64,000 nucleotides of DNA. Source: Actinoallomurus iriomotensis (GTDB lineage Bacteria; Actinomycetota; Actinomycetes; Streptosporangiales; Streptosporangiaceae). The DNA is taken from NCBI RefSeq assembly GCF_030269445.1, contig NZ_BSTJ01000009.1, positions 1-64,000 of the forward strand, read 5' to 3'. Within the stretch, counting starts at the first letter, position 1. Each line of letters opens with the position of its first letter. The notes under the pieces are model-generated. The model was not told the origin of the DNA. It did no database searches and saw only the letters and a list, made by a program, of their open reading frames with translations. Below, piece after piece: positions 7,551 through 16,536 of this stretch. The position numbers and the translations under genes are program-made.

Positions 7551-8972
7551 TCATGCTGCCCGGGGTGCCGGACGCCGGAGCAGCACGAACCGGTCCTCCG
7601 CACCGTCGAGGACACCGCCGGCCGGGTCGTCGACGCCGTCGCGGCGTACGACGTCGAGCCGCGGGACCAGGATGTCGACGACGACGAGCGCGGCGAGCAG
7701 CAGGACGGTGAGGAACCGCGCGAGCAGGGCGATGTAGTACACGTTGTCGTTGATGCCGCCGGCGGGCGCGTGCCCGGACAGCACCGCCGACAGCGTGTCG
7801 GACAGGCCCATTCCCGGCTGCTCCAGCGATCCGGCCATCAGGTACCACCAGATGCCGAAGAAGTAGACGATCTCTCCGGCCTGCCACAGCAGGTAGGCGG
7901 GCAGCTTGGGCCGGGCCAGCGCGATGACGGGCAGCAGCCAGAGGACGTACTGCGGCGACCACACCTTGTTGGTGAGCAGGAACGCCGCCAGCACGAGGAA
8001 CAGCACCTGCGGCAGCCGGGGCCGTCGCGGCGCGAGCAGCACGAGCAGGGCGATGAGCAGCGCCAGCACCGCGAACCCGGCCTCGCCCATGAGGTTCAGC
8101 GTCGGCACGTTGTCGACGGAGGACATGCCCTTGCGCCCGGCCATGAAGAAGATCGATCCCCAGTCGACCGGGCGCTCCTGGTTGAAGGTGTAGAAGCGGC
8201 TCCAGCTGTCGAAGGCCGCGAGCATGATCGGCACGTTCACGACGAGCCAGGCGATGACCGCCCCCGCGAGCATGCGGCCGAACTCCCGCCACCGGCCGGC
8301 GCGCAGGCACAGCAGGAACAGCGGGCCGAGGAACAGCAGCGGATAGAACTTGGCGGCCACACCGAGGCCGAGCAGCACGCCCGCGGTGGCGTGGTGCCGC
8401 CGCGCCCAGGCCGTGACCGCCAGCGCGGACAGCGCGACGGCGAGCAGGTCCCAGTTGATGTACGCCGACAGCAGCAGCGCGGGCGAGGCGGCGACGAGCA
8501 GGCCGGCGCGCAGGCCGTGCCGCCCCGCGGCGTACGCGGTGGCGATGACGGTGACGACGGCGCAGAGGATGAGCGCCACGGCCGTCAGGTCGTAGAACCA
8601 CATGCCGCGCGAGACGGCGTCCGGGCCGCCGAACCAGCGGGAGATCACGGCCATGACGTGCATGAACCCGCCGGTGAGCACGGGGTACTCGACCGGCTCA
8701 GGGATCTTGTCGAGATAGGGGATCTTGCCGTCGGCGAGGCCGCGCCCGAAGTAGAGCGGATAGATGTCGGTGTAACAGGCGTTGCGCACCGTCGGCACGA
8801 AGTCGAAGCCGACGCCACGGCAGGGCATCTTCTGCAGGTACCCCAGGACCGAGACGACGACGGTCGTGGCGAACAGCGCGGGCACCGCGTGCCATGGTCC
8901 GGTGCGTACGGCGGCGGGGCCGGAGGAGCGCGCGACTCCTCCGGCCCCGTCGGTGACCTGGGGCTCCTGCAT
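7551..8972 (-). CDS. GT87/DUF2029 membrane glycosyltransferase
   Basis: 473 residues with about ten to twelve transmembrane segments. The motif PEPVEYPVLTG in the region after the first long loop and the AKFYPLLFLGPL segment are characteristic of the actinobacterial GT87 (DUF2029) family, which includes mycobacterial polyprenyl-phosphomannose-dependent mannosyltransferases. It lies directly downstream of the ponA homologue, as Rv0051 does after ponA1 in Mycobacterium tuberculosis. Probably adds mannose to a cell-envelope acceptor. Confidence 0.8.
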   Translation of the reverse strand: MQEPQVTDGAGGVARSSGPAAVRTGPWHAVPALFATTVVVSVLGYLQKMPCRGVGFDFVPTVRNACYTDIYPLYFGRGLADGKIPYLDKIPEPVEYPVLTGGFMHVMAVISRWFGGPDAVSRGMWFYDLTAVALILCAVVTVIATAYAAGRHGLRAGLLVAASPALLLSAYINWDLLAVALSALAVTAWARRHHATAGVLLGLGVAAKFYPLLFLGPLFLLCLRAGRWREFGRMLAGAVIAWLVVNVPIMLAAFDSWSRFYTFNQERPVDWGSIFFMAGRKGMSSVDNVPTLNLMGEAGFAVLALLIALLVLLAPRRPRLPQVLFLVLAAFLLTNKVWSPQYVLWLLPVIALARPKLPAYLLWQAGEIVYFFGIWWYLMAGSLEQPGMGLSDTLSAVLSGHAPAGGINDNVYYIALLARFLTVLLLAALVVVDILVPRLDVVRRDGVDDPAGGVLDGAEDRFVLLRRPAPRAA

Positions 8973-8983
8973 GAACCGTCAGA

Positions 8984-11557
8984 CTATTCGTCGTCGATCG
9001 GCCGCGCGGCGCGGCCGTTCGTGTCCTGCCCGTCTCCGCCCCCGCCCTTGCCCGGTGGCGTGTGGCAGCCCGTGAGCGGGTTACAGGTCGGCGTCGTCGG
9101 AGGCGTGCTGTCCGGACACTGCGGCCGGTTCGGGTGCATGGTGCAGTCCGGGTTCTGGCCGCCGCCGTCATCGGGCTTGCAGTGGTCCCTCATCGGGTTC
9201 TGGTTCGGCAGGCAGGTCGGCGTCGGGGTGTCCGACGGGGTCGGGTCCGGGCTCGGCTTCGGCGTGGCGAAGGCCTGGTCGTCGCCGACGTACGCCGGCG
9301 GCGGGAACGTCGTGGCCTCCTTGCCCTGCAGCACGGCGCTCATGTAGTCGTGCCAGATCCGCGCCGGGAAGTCACCACCGTTGACCCTCGGGATACCGCC
9401 GATGCCCACCATCGGCAGGTAGCGGCCGGCGCGCTTGTGCTTGCCCTTGGTGATCGCATCGTCGTATCGCCACATCCCGACCGAGGTCACCAGTTGCTTC
9501 GGGGTGAAGCCGTTGAACCAGGCGGCCTTGTTCTCGTTCGTGGTACCGGTCTTGCCGGCGACCTGCCGGCCGGGCAGCGCGGCCCGGAAGCCGGTGCCGC
9601 CCGTCTTGACCACGGACTGCATGGCGTACTGAGTGTCGTGCGCGACGTCGGCGTCGAACGCCCGCCTGTGCTCGACGTTCTTCCACTTCGACTGCATGTA
9701 CGGGTGACTCTGGGAGTCCAGAACCCGGCGGATGGTGTGCGGGCGGATGTACTCGCCGTCGTTGGCCATCGTGGCGTACCCGGTCGCCTGGTCCAGCACG
9801 GTCATCGAGGACTGGCCCAGGAAGAAACCGGCCTGGCCGACGTGCGGCTTCATGGCTTCGTCGGGCAGCCCGGCCTTCTCCGCGAGGCTCTCGACGTTGT
9901 CGGAGCCGGCCTTGAAGCCGAGTGGTACGTAGACCGTGTTGTAGGACATCTGGGTCGCCGTGACGAGGTCGACGATCGGGTTCGTGGGGTTGCCCTCGTC
10001 GTTGTGCACCTGGAACGCGTCGCCGCCCTGCGACACGCGGTCTCCCTTGGTGTCGATCCACGCGGGCGCGCTCGCGTCGAACCGGCTCTTGAGCCCGATG
10101 CCCTGGCTCAGCGCGGTGGCGAGCACGTACGGCTTGAAGCCCGAACCGACCTGGGCCGTCGACTGGAAGGCGTCGTCGAAGTAGCGCTTGAGGTAGTCCT
10201 TGCCGCCGTACGCCGCCTTGATCTCCCCGTTCTTGGGATCGATCGTGACAAGACCGACACGGGTGTCGCTGGGCAGGTGGTTGGCGGTGAGGGTGCGCTC
10301 CACGACCGTCTTGGCCTTCGCCTGCATGCCCTGGTCCCACGTGGTGTAGATCTTCAGGCCCTTGGTCTGCAGATCCGCCTCGGAGATACCCATGTTGCGC
10401 ATGACGTTCTTCGTGCGCTGGATCAGGTAACCCCTCTGGCCGGCGTAGGTCTGGGCCTCCTTGTACTTGATCGTCATCGCCGGACGGTCTTTGTACTTGG
10501 CGTAGTCCTGCGGGGACAGCTGGCCCATCTTGACCATGCCGTTGAGAACGAAGTTGTAGCGACCGACGGCGTCGGCGCGCTTCTTGCCCGTGCTGCGCGG
10601 GTCGTAGTACGAGGTCCCCGAGCCGTCGTCCGGTTCTTTGATCGCTGCCGCGAGGACGGCCGCCTGCTGGATCGTCAGGTTTTTGGCGGGCACGCCGTAG
10701 TACGCCTGGGCCGCGGCCTCGATGCCGTTCGCGCCGCGGCCGAAGTAAATCGTGTTGAGGTAGTTCTGCAGGATCGTCTTCTTGTCCTGCTGCTTGCCGA
10801 CCTTGACGGCGATGAACAACTCCTTGAACTTACGCGTGATCGTGCGCTGCTGGTTCAAGTAGGCGTTCTTGACGTACTGCTGAGTGATGGTCGAGCCACC
10901 CTGCGTGTCACCGCCGGACAGGTTGTTGACCATGGCACGGGCGATGCCGGTCGGGGAGATCGCCGACTCGGAGTAGAACTTGCGGTCCTCCGCGGCCAGC
11001 GCGGCGTTCTGCATGGCCGGCGAGATCTGGTCGAACTGGACGATCGTCCGCGAAGACCCGATCTTACCCAGCACGGTCTTGCCGTCGCTGTAGTAGATCG
11101 TCGAGCCCTGGATCGTCGCGTCGGAGTTCACCTTGGGCACCTTGACCATCGCGTACGCGACCCCGACCATGCAGATCGAGGCGAGCGTGCCGATGCCCAT
11201 GACGCCGAGGACGACCTTCCACGACGGCATGAACCGCCGCCAGCCCTCTTTCTCCGGCACCCTGCCGCGGGGCCCGCGACGGCCTCCGTCGCCGCCACCA
11301 CCGCCGGCGCGCCGGCGACCGGGACCACCCGGGCCGCCCGAGCCTCCGCCCGGGCCTCCGGGACCGCCTGGACGGCGCGGAGGGCCACCGGGGCGGCGCT
11401 GCTGGCCCCCGTAGCGTTCGACGCCGCCCTGCGGCGAGCCGCTGGGCAGCGACGGTCGATCCGACCGTCCGACCGGCGTCTGCGGCCGGGTCGGCGGGGT
11501 GGGCCTCTGGTTTCCCCGTTGCCCGTACTCTGGCCCGTAATCGCTTCCGTAACTCAC
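8984..11557 (-). CDS. ponA: Class A penicillin-binding protein (glycosyltransferase/transpeptidase)
   Basis: 857 residues from GTG 11557. A Gly/Pro/Arg-rich cytoplasmic tail (1-110) is followed by one transmembrane helix (about 113-138), a GT51 domain with catalytic Glu190 in AAEDRKFY and GGSTITQQYVKN at 221-231, and a transpeptidase domain with SGFK (472-475), SYN (538-540) and KTG (669-671). All catalytic motifs are intact. A long Pro/Gly/Cys-rich C-terminal tail after about residue 735 contains three closely spaced Cys pairs. Polymerises and crosslinks peptidoglycan. It heads a minus-strand operon with the two glycosyltransferases; order as in mycobacterial ponA1. Confidence 0.95.
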   Translation of the reverse strand: MSYGSDYGPEYGQRGNQRPTPPTRPQTPVGRSDRPSLPSGSPQGGVERYGGQQRRPGGPPRRPGGPGGPGGGSGGPGGPGRRRAGGGGGDGGRRGPRGRVPEKEGWRRFMPSWKVVLGVMGIGTLASICMVGVAYAMVKVPKVNSDATIQGSTIYYSDGKTVLGKIGSSRTIVQFDQISPAMQNAALAAEDRKFYSESAISPTGIARAMVNNLSGGDTQGGSTITQQYVKNAYLNQQRTITRKFKELFIAVKVGKQQDKKTILQNYLNTIYFGRGANGIEAAAQAYYGVPAKNLTIQQAAVLAAAIKEPDDGSGTSYYDPRSTGKKRADAVGRYNFVLNGMVKMGQLSPQDYAKYKDRPAMTIKYKEAQTYAGQRGYLIQRTKNVMRNMGISEADLQTKGLKIYTTWDQGMQAKAKTVVERTLTANHLPSDTRVGLVTIDPKNGEIKAAYGGKDYLKRYFDDAFQSTAQVGSGFKPYVLATALSQGIGLKSRFDASAPAWIDTKGDRVSQGGDAFQVHNDEGNPTNPIVDLVTATQMSYNTVYVPLGFKAGSDNVESLAEKAGLPDEAMKPHVGQAGFFLGQSSMTVLDQATGYATMANDGEYIRPHTIRRVLDSQSHPYMQSKWKNVEHRRAFDADVAHDTQYAMQSVVKTGGTGFRAALPGRQVAGKTGTTNENKAAWFNGFTPKQLVTSVGMWRYDDAITKGKHKRAGRYLPMVGIGGIPRVNGGDFPARIWHDYMSAVLQGKEATTFPPPAYVGDDQAFATPKPSPDPTPSDTPTPTCLPNQNPMRDHCKPDDGGGQNPDCTMHPNRPQCPDSTPPTTPTCNPLTGCHTPPGKGGGGDGQDTNGRAARPIDDE

Positions 11558-11655
11558 GCGACCTCGTTCACTGGGGTACGGCGTACATCCGTCCGACAGT
11601 ACTGGGGCGGGCAGGCATACGAGACCGCCTGTGGGGTTTCCGCGCCGGAACGCGG

Positions 11656-12054
11656 CTACGTGCGTGCGGTCCTACCTTCGCCCGAGCTGGTCTCCCCATG
11701 TCCAAGTACGTACGAAAGAGTCAAGTGGTTCCAGCCACAACTTTGGCATACTTCGACCACATACGCCCGGAACTCTCCGAATTCGCGGGCCATCTGCTGG
11801 AGCTCCGGAGTGGCCTTGACCCGGCCGGCGTAGCGGCCCAGCTGGTCACCATAGACGTACGTCACATGGGTGAGCCGCTCCTTCTGGCAGACGGGACACT
11901 CCTTGTCGGTCGGCTCCCCGTGGTACTTGGCGGCCCTCAGCAGGTACGGGTGCGCGTCGCAGGCGTCGTCGACGGTCAGCCCGCCGGAGAACAGGTCGGA
12001 CAGAGTGGCCCGCCGGGCGAGCCCGTAGTCGACGACCATTCGCTGCGACCACAT
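11656..12054 (-). CDS. DUF5318 family protein with two CxxC pairs
   Basis: 132 residues starting MWSQRMVVDYGLARRATL at ATG 12054; ATG 12039 is an alternative. ECPVCQK (about 53-59) and VCQSCGW (about 105-111) form a probable zinc ribbon. Belongs to the actinobacterial DUF5318 family that sits between padR/ino1 and ponA, as Rv0049 does. Function unknown. Transcribed away from padR, with which it shares a 196-bp intergenic region. Confidence 0.85.
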   Translation of the reverse strand: MWSQRMVVDYGLARRATLSDLFSGGLTVDDACDAHPYLLRAAKYHGEPTDKECPVCQKERLTHVTYVYGDQLGRYAGRVKATPELQQMAREFGEFRAYVVEVCQSCGWNHLTLSYVLGHGETSSGEGRTART

Positions 12055-12166
12055 GCCAGCAGAGTACGACGTCCCGCAAGGGTCGCCCCAGCCTCTGGCC
12101 CGCGCCCTCACCGGTTTCACCGGAAGCCCCGGCACGCGGGCGCTTGCGACCGTCCATCCGCCGCCG

Positions 12167-12208
12167 TATCGTTCTGATGTATCGGTTCGATACATTCGAG
12201 CGATACAT
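12167..12208. promoter_or_regulatory. Probable PadR operator between DUF5318 gene and padR
   Basis: A dyad ATGTATCG (12177-12184), GTT, CGATACAT (12188-12195) has perfect 8-bp arms. A third identical half-site CGATACAT is at 12201-12208 and a partial TATCG at 12167-12171. PadR proteins bind ATGT/ACAT dyads and commonly repress their own promoter, so autoregulation is likely. Confidence 0.7.
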
Positions 12209-12250
12209 CGAGGCGAGTGGTCGGACGGAAGTGGCCGAACGGAGGGGCGC

Positions 12251-12823
12251 ATGAGAGGCAAGGGTGGCGAGCTCGAGCTCGCCGTGCTCGGGCTGCTCCA
12301 CGAGTCTCCGATGCACGGCTACGAGCTGCGCAAGCGGCTCAACGCCCTGCTCGGCATGTTCCGTGCCTTCTCCTACGGCTCGCTCTACCCCTGCCTGAAG
12401 CAGTTGCTCGCGCAGAGGTTGATCATCGAGGACGACCAGGAGCCCGCGGCGGTCCGGCCGGCCGCGACCCGCCGCTCGAAGATCGTGTACAAGCTCACCG
12501 CTGAAGGAAAGGAGCGCCTGCAGGAGCTCCTCTCCGAGGCGGGCCCCGCCTCCTGGGAAGACGAGGGCTTCGGAGTGCATTTCGCCTTCTTCGCTCACAC
12601 CCGCGCCGACGTACGGCTGCGGATTCTCGAAGGCCGGCGCAGCCGCCTCGAGGAGCGGCTGGAGGGCGTACGCGCGGCGCTGGCCCGGACTCGGGAGCGA
12701 GTCGACAACTACACGCTCGAGCTGCAACAGCACGGGCTGGAGTCGGTCGAGCGCGAGGTCCGGTGGCTCAACGAGCTGATCGGGCGCGAGCGCGCACAGC
12801 AACAAGAAGAAGAGAACCGCTGA
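12251..12823 (+). CDS. PadR-family transcriptional regulator
   Basis: 190 residues from ATG 12251. N-terminal PadR winged helix (about 8-85: [21 protein letters not shown], then [15 protein letters not shown] and [13 protein letters not shown]), followed by a C-terminal helical dimerisation segment (about 120-185). The gene stands 47 bp before ino1 on the same strand, the arrangement seen with Rv0047c-Rv0046c in M. tuberculosis, so it may control inositol synthesis. A strong palindromic operator lies upstream. The ligand is unknown. Confidence 0.93.
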   Translation: MRGKGGELELAVLGLLHESPMHGYELRKRLNALLGMFRAFSYGSLYPCLKQLLAQRLIIEDDQEPAAVRPAATRRSKIVYKLTAEGKERLQELLSEAGPASWEDEGFGVHFAFFAHTRADVRLRILEGRRSRLEERLEGVRAALARTRERVDNYTLELQQHGLESVEREVRWLNELIGRERAQQQEEENR

Positions 12824-12870
12824 GAGACGCGAGCGCGTCCCGGCATCAAGAGAAAAAAGGAGCATCCCGC

Positions 12871-13950
12871 ATGGGTTCAGTGCGCGTCGCCATTGTCGGT
12901 GTCGGCAACTGCGCGAGCTCGCTCGTCCAGGGAGTCGAGTACTACAAGGACGCCTCGCCCGACATCCGCGTCCCCGGCCTGATGCACGTCCAGTTCGGCG
13001 ACTACCACGTCGGTGACGTGGAGTTCGTCGCCGCGTTCGACGTGGACGCCAAGAAGGTCGGCCGTGACCTGTCCGAGGCGATCGTGGCCAGCGAGAACAA
13101 CACGATCAAGATCTGCGACGTCCCGCCGTCCGGCGTGACCGTGCAGCGCGGCCACACCTTCGACGGTCTCGGCGAGTACTACCGCGAGATCATCCAGGAG
13201 TCCGACGAGACGCCGGTGGACGTCGTGCAGGTGCTCAAGGACACCCGGGCCGACGTGCTCGTGTCGTACCTGCCGGTGGGCTCCGAAGAGGCCGACCGCT
13301 TCTACGCGCAGGCCGCCATCGACGCCAAGGTCGCGTTCGTCAACGCGCTGCCGGTGTTCATCGCCAGCGACCCCGCCTGGGCCCAGAAGTTCACCGACGC
13401 CGGCGTCCCGATCGTGGGCGACGACATCAAGTCCCAGGTGGGCGCCACCATCACGCACCGCGTGATGGCCCGCCTGTTCGAGGAGCGCGGGGTCGAGCTG
13501 CTGCGCACGTACCAGCTCAACTTCGGCGGCAACATGGACTTCATGAACATGCTGGAGCGCAAGCGCCTCCAGTCCAAGAAGATCTCCAAGACCCAGTCGG
13601 TCACGTCGCAGATCCCGCACGAGATGGCAAAGGCCGACGTGCACATCGGCCCGTCCGACCACGTGCCGTGGCTCGACGACCGCAAGTGGGCCTACGTCCG
13701 CCTGGAGGGCAAGTCCTTCGGTGACACGCCGCTGAACCTGGAGTACAAGCTCGAGGTCTGGGACTCCCCGAACTCCGCCGGCGTCATCATCGACGCCGTG
13801 CGCGCCGCGAAGATCGCCATGGACCGCGGCATCGGCGGCCCGATCCTGTCGGCGAGCTCCTACTTCATGAAGTCGCCGCCCGTCCAGTACAACGACGACG
13901 AGGCCCACAAGGCCGTCGAGGACTTCATCTCCGGCAAGGTGGAGCGGTAG
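12871..13950 (+). CDS. ino1: myo-Inositol-1-phosphate synthase
   Basis: 359 residues from ATG 12871, with AAAAAAGGAG 8 bp upstream. NAD-binding motif [12 protein letters not shown] near the N-terminus; [20 protein letters not shown] and [12 protein letters not shown] are signature segments of the prokaryotic enzyme. Converts glucose 6-phosphate to inositol 1-phosphate, the precursor of phosphatidylinositol and of mycothiol. Full length. Co-oriented with padR and followed by a strong hairpin terminator. Confidence 0.96.
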   Translation: MGSVRVAIVGVGNCASSLVQGVEYYKDASPDIRVPGLMHVQFGDYHVGDVEFVAAFDVDAKKVGRDLSEAIVASENNTIKICDVPPSGVTVQRGHTFDGLGEYYREIIQESDETPVDVVQVLKDTRADVLVSYLPVGSEEADRFYAQAAIDAKVAFVNALPVFIASDPAWAQKFTDAGVPIVGDDIKSQVGATITHRVMARLFEERGVELLRTYQLNFGGNMDFMNMLERKRLQSKKISKTQSVTSQIPHEMAKADVHIGPSDHVPWLDDRKWAYVRLEGKSFGDTPLNLEYKLEVWDSPNSAGVIIDAVRAAKIAMDRGIGGPILSASSYFMKSPPVQYNDDEAHKAVEDFISGKVER

Positions 13951-14545
13951 CGAACGAGCGAGCGGAGTGGGTGGTGAGGTACGAGCCGCCCGCGAAGCGA
14001 GTGAGGAGCTACCGCGACCGGCGGCACGAGCGGTAACGCTAACTGGCGGTAGCCACGAGGGCGAGCGGAGCGTCACCACCGCCGAGGATGTGAGTGGGTG
14101 GCGCCGCGCGACACACGAGGAGGCCCGTACGCGATCCGCGTACGGGCCTCCTGATGTCCGCGTTCTGGGACGACCGGCCTACAATCCCCTTGATGGACGG
14201 CCGTGACCTGCTAGAACGCCAGGGCGTATTCCGGGCGCTCACAGCATCGGCCGCCTGTCGCGACGGGAATGCGAGAGAGGAAAGGCCTCGACCGGAGCGG
14301 ATACGCCGACCAAGACTCCCCCAACATTTTGCGACACGTAGCGCGATGCCCCATTAACGGTGTGTCGTCACGTTGTCACGGGCTTGTCTCGCGATCTGAA
14401 CGGTTGAGTAACCAGTCCCACTCTTTACCAATCTGAGCTGGACAGTGACTCCGGCTCAGGGTGTTCTCGCACCTTGAGGCGTGCCTGCCCCGGCATGCTT
14501 TGACCCCATAGCGTAAGACGGCCGCAAGGCCGGAGGAGGGCGTAC
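13951..14545. other. Intergenic region between ino1 and the ABC importer
   Basis: About 600 bp with no gene I can support. The first 150 bp are full of short GCGAGCGGAG/GCGAAGCGAG-like words common between actinomycete genes. A perfect hairpin follows at 14119. The last 390 bp are less GC-rich and should carry the promoter of the substrate-binding protein gene; I cannot place a -10/-35 pair with confidence. Confidence 0.5.
14119..14151 (+). terminator. Hairpin terminator after ino1
   Basis: A perfect 15-bp stem, GGAGGCCCGTACGCG with CGCGTACGGGCCTCC, around a 3-base ATC loop. It has no T run, as is common for actinomycete terminators. It lies 168 bp after the ino1 stop. Confidence 0.75.
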
Positions 14546-16354
14546 ATGACTGGTAGAACGACGGGGCTAAAGGCAGCAGCCGCCATCGGCGTGCTCGCTG
14601 TCGGCCTTGCCGCCTGCGGCGGTGGGAGCGGCGGCAGCGGCGGCTCGGATGACGGCAAGCCCAAGAAGGGCGGCACGCTGAAGCTCGTCGGTGCCGGCGG
14701 TCAGGACAACCTGGACCCGACCAGTGCCTACAGCACGACGTCGAGCGCCCTCCAGCGGACTTACGCGCGCCAGCTGTTCGCCTACCCGGCATCGAAGGAC
14801 CCCAAGGCCGCCAGCACCCCGGTGCCGGACGCCGCGGCCGAGATGCCGACCATGGACAACGGCGGCATCAGCAAGGACGGGCTGACCTACAAGATCAAGG
14901 TCCGTCAGGGCATCATGTGGGACACGCAGCCGGCGCGGCCGATGGTCGCCGGTGACTTCGTGCGGGCCTTCAAGCACATGTGCAACCCGGCCTCCCCGGT
15001 CGGTGCGCCGAACTACTACGTGCCCAACATCAAGGGCATGCAGGCGTACTGCGACCCGTACCTGAAGAACAAGAAGCTCCAGCAGGACACGAAGGGGATG
15101 GAGGACTACGAGAACAGCCACGACATCTCCGGTGTCAAGGCGCTCGACGACTACACCATCCAGTTCACGCTGACCAAGCCCGCCTCGGACTTCATCAGCC
15201 TGCTGGGCATGACCTTCGCCTCGGCCGTGCCGGTCGAGTACTACAAGTACGTGCCGAACACCCCGGATGAGTTCCGGCACCTGGTGTCGGCCGGCCCGTA
15301 CAAGATCACGGTGTTCAACCCCGGCAAGCAGATCGTGCTGGAGAAGAACACGAACTGGAAGCAGGACAGCGACCCGCTGCGCCACCAGTACGTGGACCGC
15401 ATCGAGGTCACCGAGGGCCAGGAGTCGCCCGAGACCGTCCAGCAGCAGCTCGAGGGCGGCAACGCCGACATCTCCCTCGACCAGCCGGTGCCGGCGTCGG
15501 CGCTCGGTCGCCTCGCGAAGAGCAACGACCCGAACCTGACGGTCAACGGCCCGCCGATCTCCAACCCGTACCTGGTGTTCAACTTCAAGAGCCCGAACGC
15601 CAACAAGGCGATGTCGAAGCTCAAGGTGCGGCAGGCGATCGAGTACGCCATCAACAAGGTGGCGCTGGCCCGCATCTACGGCGGCCCGAAGTACAACACG
15701 CCGCTGAACACCGTCATCCCGCCGGACAGCGTCGGCTACCAGGACTACAACCTGTACCCGACGAACGGCAGCCAGGGTGACCCGGCCAAGTGCAAGTCGA
15801 TGCTCGCCGAGGCCGGCTACCCGAACGGCTTCAAGATCAAGGCCGCCTACCGCCAGGCGGGCAACCACCCGGCGATCTTCCAGAGCTACGCGCAGGACAT
15901 GAAGGCGTGTGGCATCACCGTCGAGGGCGTGCCGGTTCCGCAGGCCGACTTCTACACGCAGTTCCTGCAGAAGACGGACAACACGACCGCCGGCAAGTGG
16001 GACGTCGCCGCCCCGGGCTGGGTGCCCGACTGGTTCGGCAACAACGGCCGCGCGGTCGTCTCCCCGCTGTTCGACGGCCGCAACTGGGCCGACGGCACCT
16101 CGAACTACGGTGACTACGACAGCCCCATCACCAACGGTCTCATCGACAAGGCCCTCACGGCCAAGACGGTGGACGAGGCCTCGAACTACTGGCACCAGGC
16201 CGACCAGCAGATCATGAAGGACGCGGCCATCGTGCCCTTCATGGCGCAGAAGACCCCGTGGTACCACTCCTCGCGGGTCAAGGGCGCCACGTGGCTGCCG
16301 ATCGCTCAGCAGTTCGACTACACCAACCTGTGGCTCAGCGGTAGCGGTAGCTGA
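14546..16354 (+). CDS. ABC importer substrate-binding lipoprotein (SBP_bac_5)
   Basis: 602 residues. A signal peptide ends in the lipobox GLAAC, with the lipidated Cys at 24, followed by a Gly/Ser linker. The body is a family 5 extracellular binding protein (LVGAGGQDNLDPTSAY, and KVRQAIEYAINKVALARIYGG around residue 365). Family members bind oligopeptides, dipeptides or nickel; the ligand cannot be told from sequence. It precedes two ATPases and two permeases on the same strand and should deliver substrate to them. A hairpin 17 bp after the stop may let it be made in excess of the membrane parts. Confidence 0.9.
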   Translation: MTGRTTGLKAAAAIGVLAVGLAACGGGSGGSGGSDDGKPKKGGTLKLVGAGGQDNLDPTSAYSTTSSALQRTYARQLFAYPASKDPKAASTPVPDAAAEMPTMDNGGISKDGLTYKIKVRQGIMWDTQPARPMVAGDFVRAFKHMCNPASPVGAPNYYVPNIKGMQAYCDPYLKNKKLQQDTKGMEDYENSHDISGVKALDDYTIQFTLTKPASDFISLLGMTFASAVPVEYYKYVPNTPDEFRHLVSAGPYKITVFNPGKQIVLEKNTNWKQDSDPLRHQYVDRIEVTEGQESPETVQQQLEGGNADISLDQPVPASALGRLAKSNDPNLTVNGPPISNPYLVFNFKSPNANKAMSKLKVRQAIEYAINKVALARIYGGPKYNTPLNTVIPPDSVGYQDYNLYPTNGSQGDPAKCKSMLAEAGYPNGFKIKAAYRQAGNHPAIFQSYAQDMKACGITVEGVPVPQADFYTQFLQKTDNTTAGKWDVAAPGWVPDWFGNNGRAVVSPLFDGRNWADGTSNYGDYDSPITNGLIDKALTAKTVDEASNYWHQADQQIMKDAAIVPFMAQKTPWYHSSRVKGATWLPIAQQFDYTNLWLSGSGS

Positions 16355-16371
16355 CGCACCACAGCGAGATG

Positions 16372-16407
16372 GCGGCCGGGCGCGTCGGTGACGGCGAGCC
16401 CGGCCGC
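16372..16407 (+). terminator. Hairpin between binding-protein gene and ATPase gene
   Basis: A 10-bp perfect stem, GCGGCCGGGC (16372-16381) with GCCCGGCCGC (16398-16407), without a T run. It could be a partial terminator or mRNA-stabilising hairpin inside the operon. Confidence 0.5.
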
Positions 16408-16536
16408 AGTGCTGTACGACGGCTCCAACGATGTGGGGTCTCGTACTCGCCAGACGGTGATGTCGCAGGCAGAGCCGTTATCAGGTAGACATGCTGTGGC
16501 TCTTAGATGAGGCGCTAGTTTTTCGAAGGGGAGGAC

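Noticed and set aside
6186..9347. Very long open frame (over 1000 codons) on the plus strand
   Set aside because: It is antisense to the two glycosyltransferase genes; the product is Arg/His/Gln/Pro-rich with no family features, a usual artefact of high-GC DNA.
9062..11833. 923-codon open frame on the plus strand
   Set aside because: Mirror of ponA; low-complexity Arg/Val/Leu composition.
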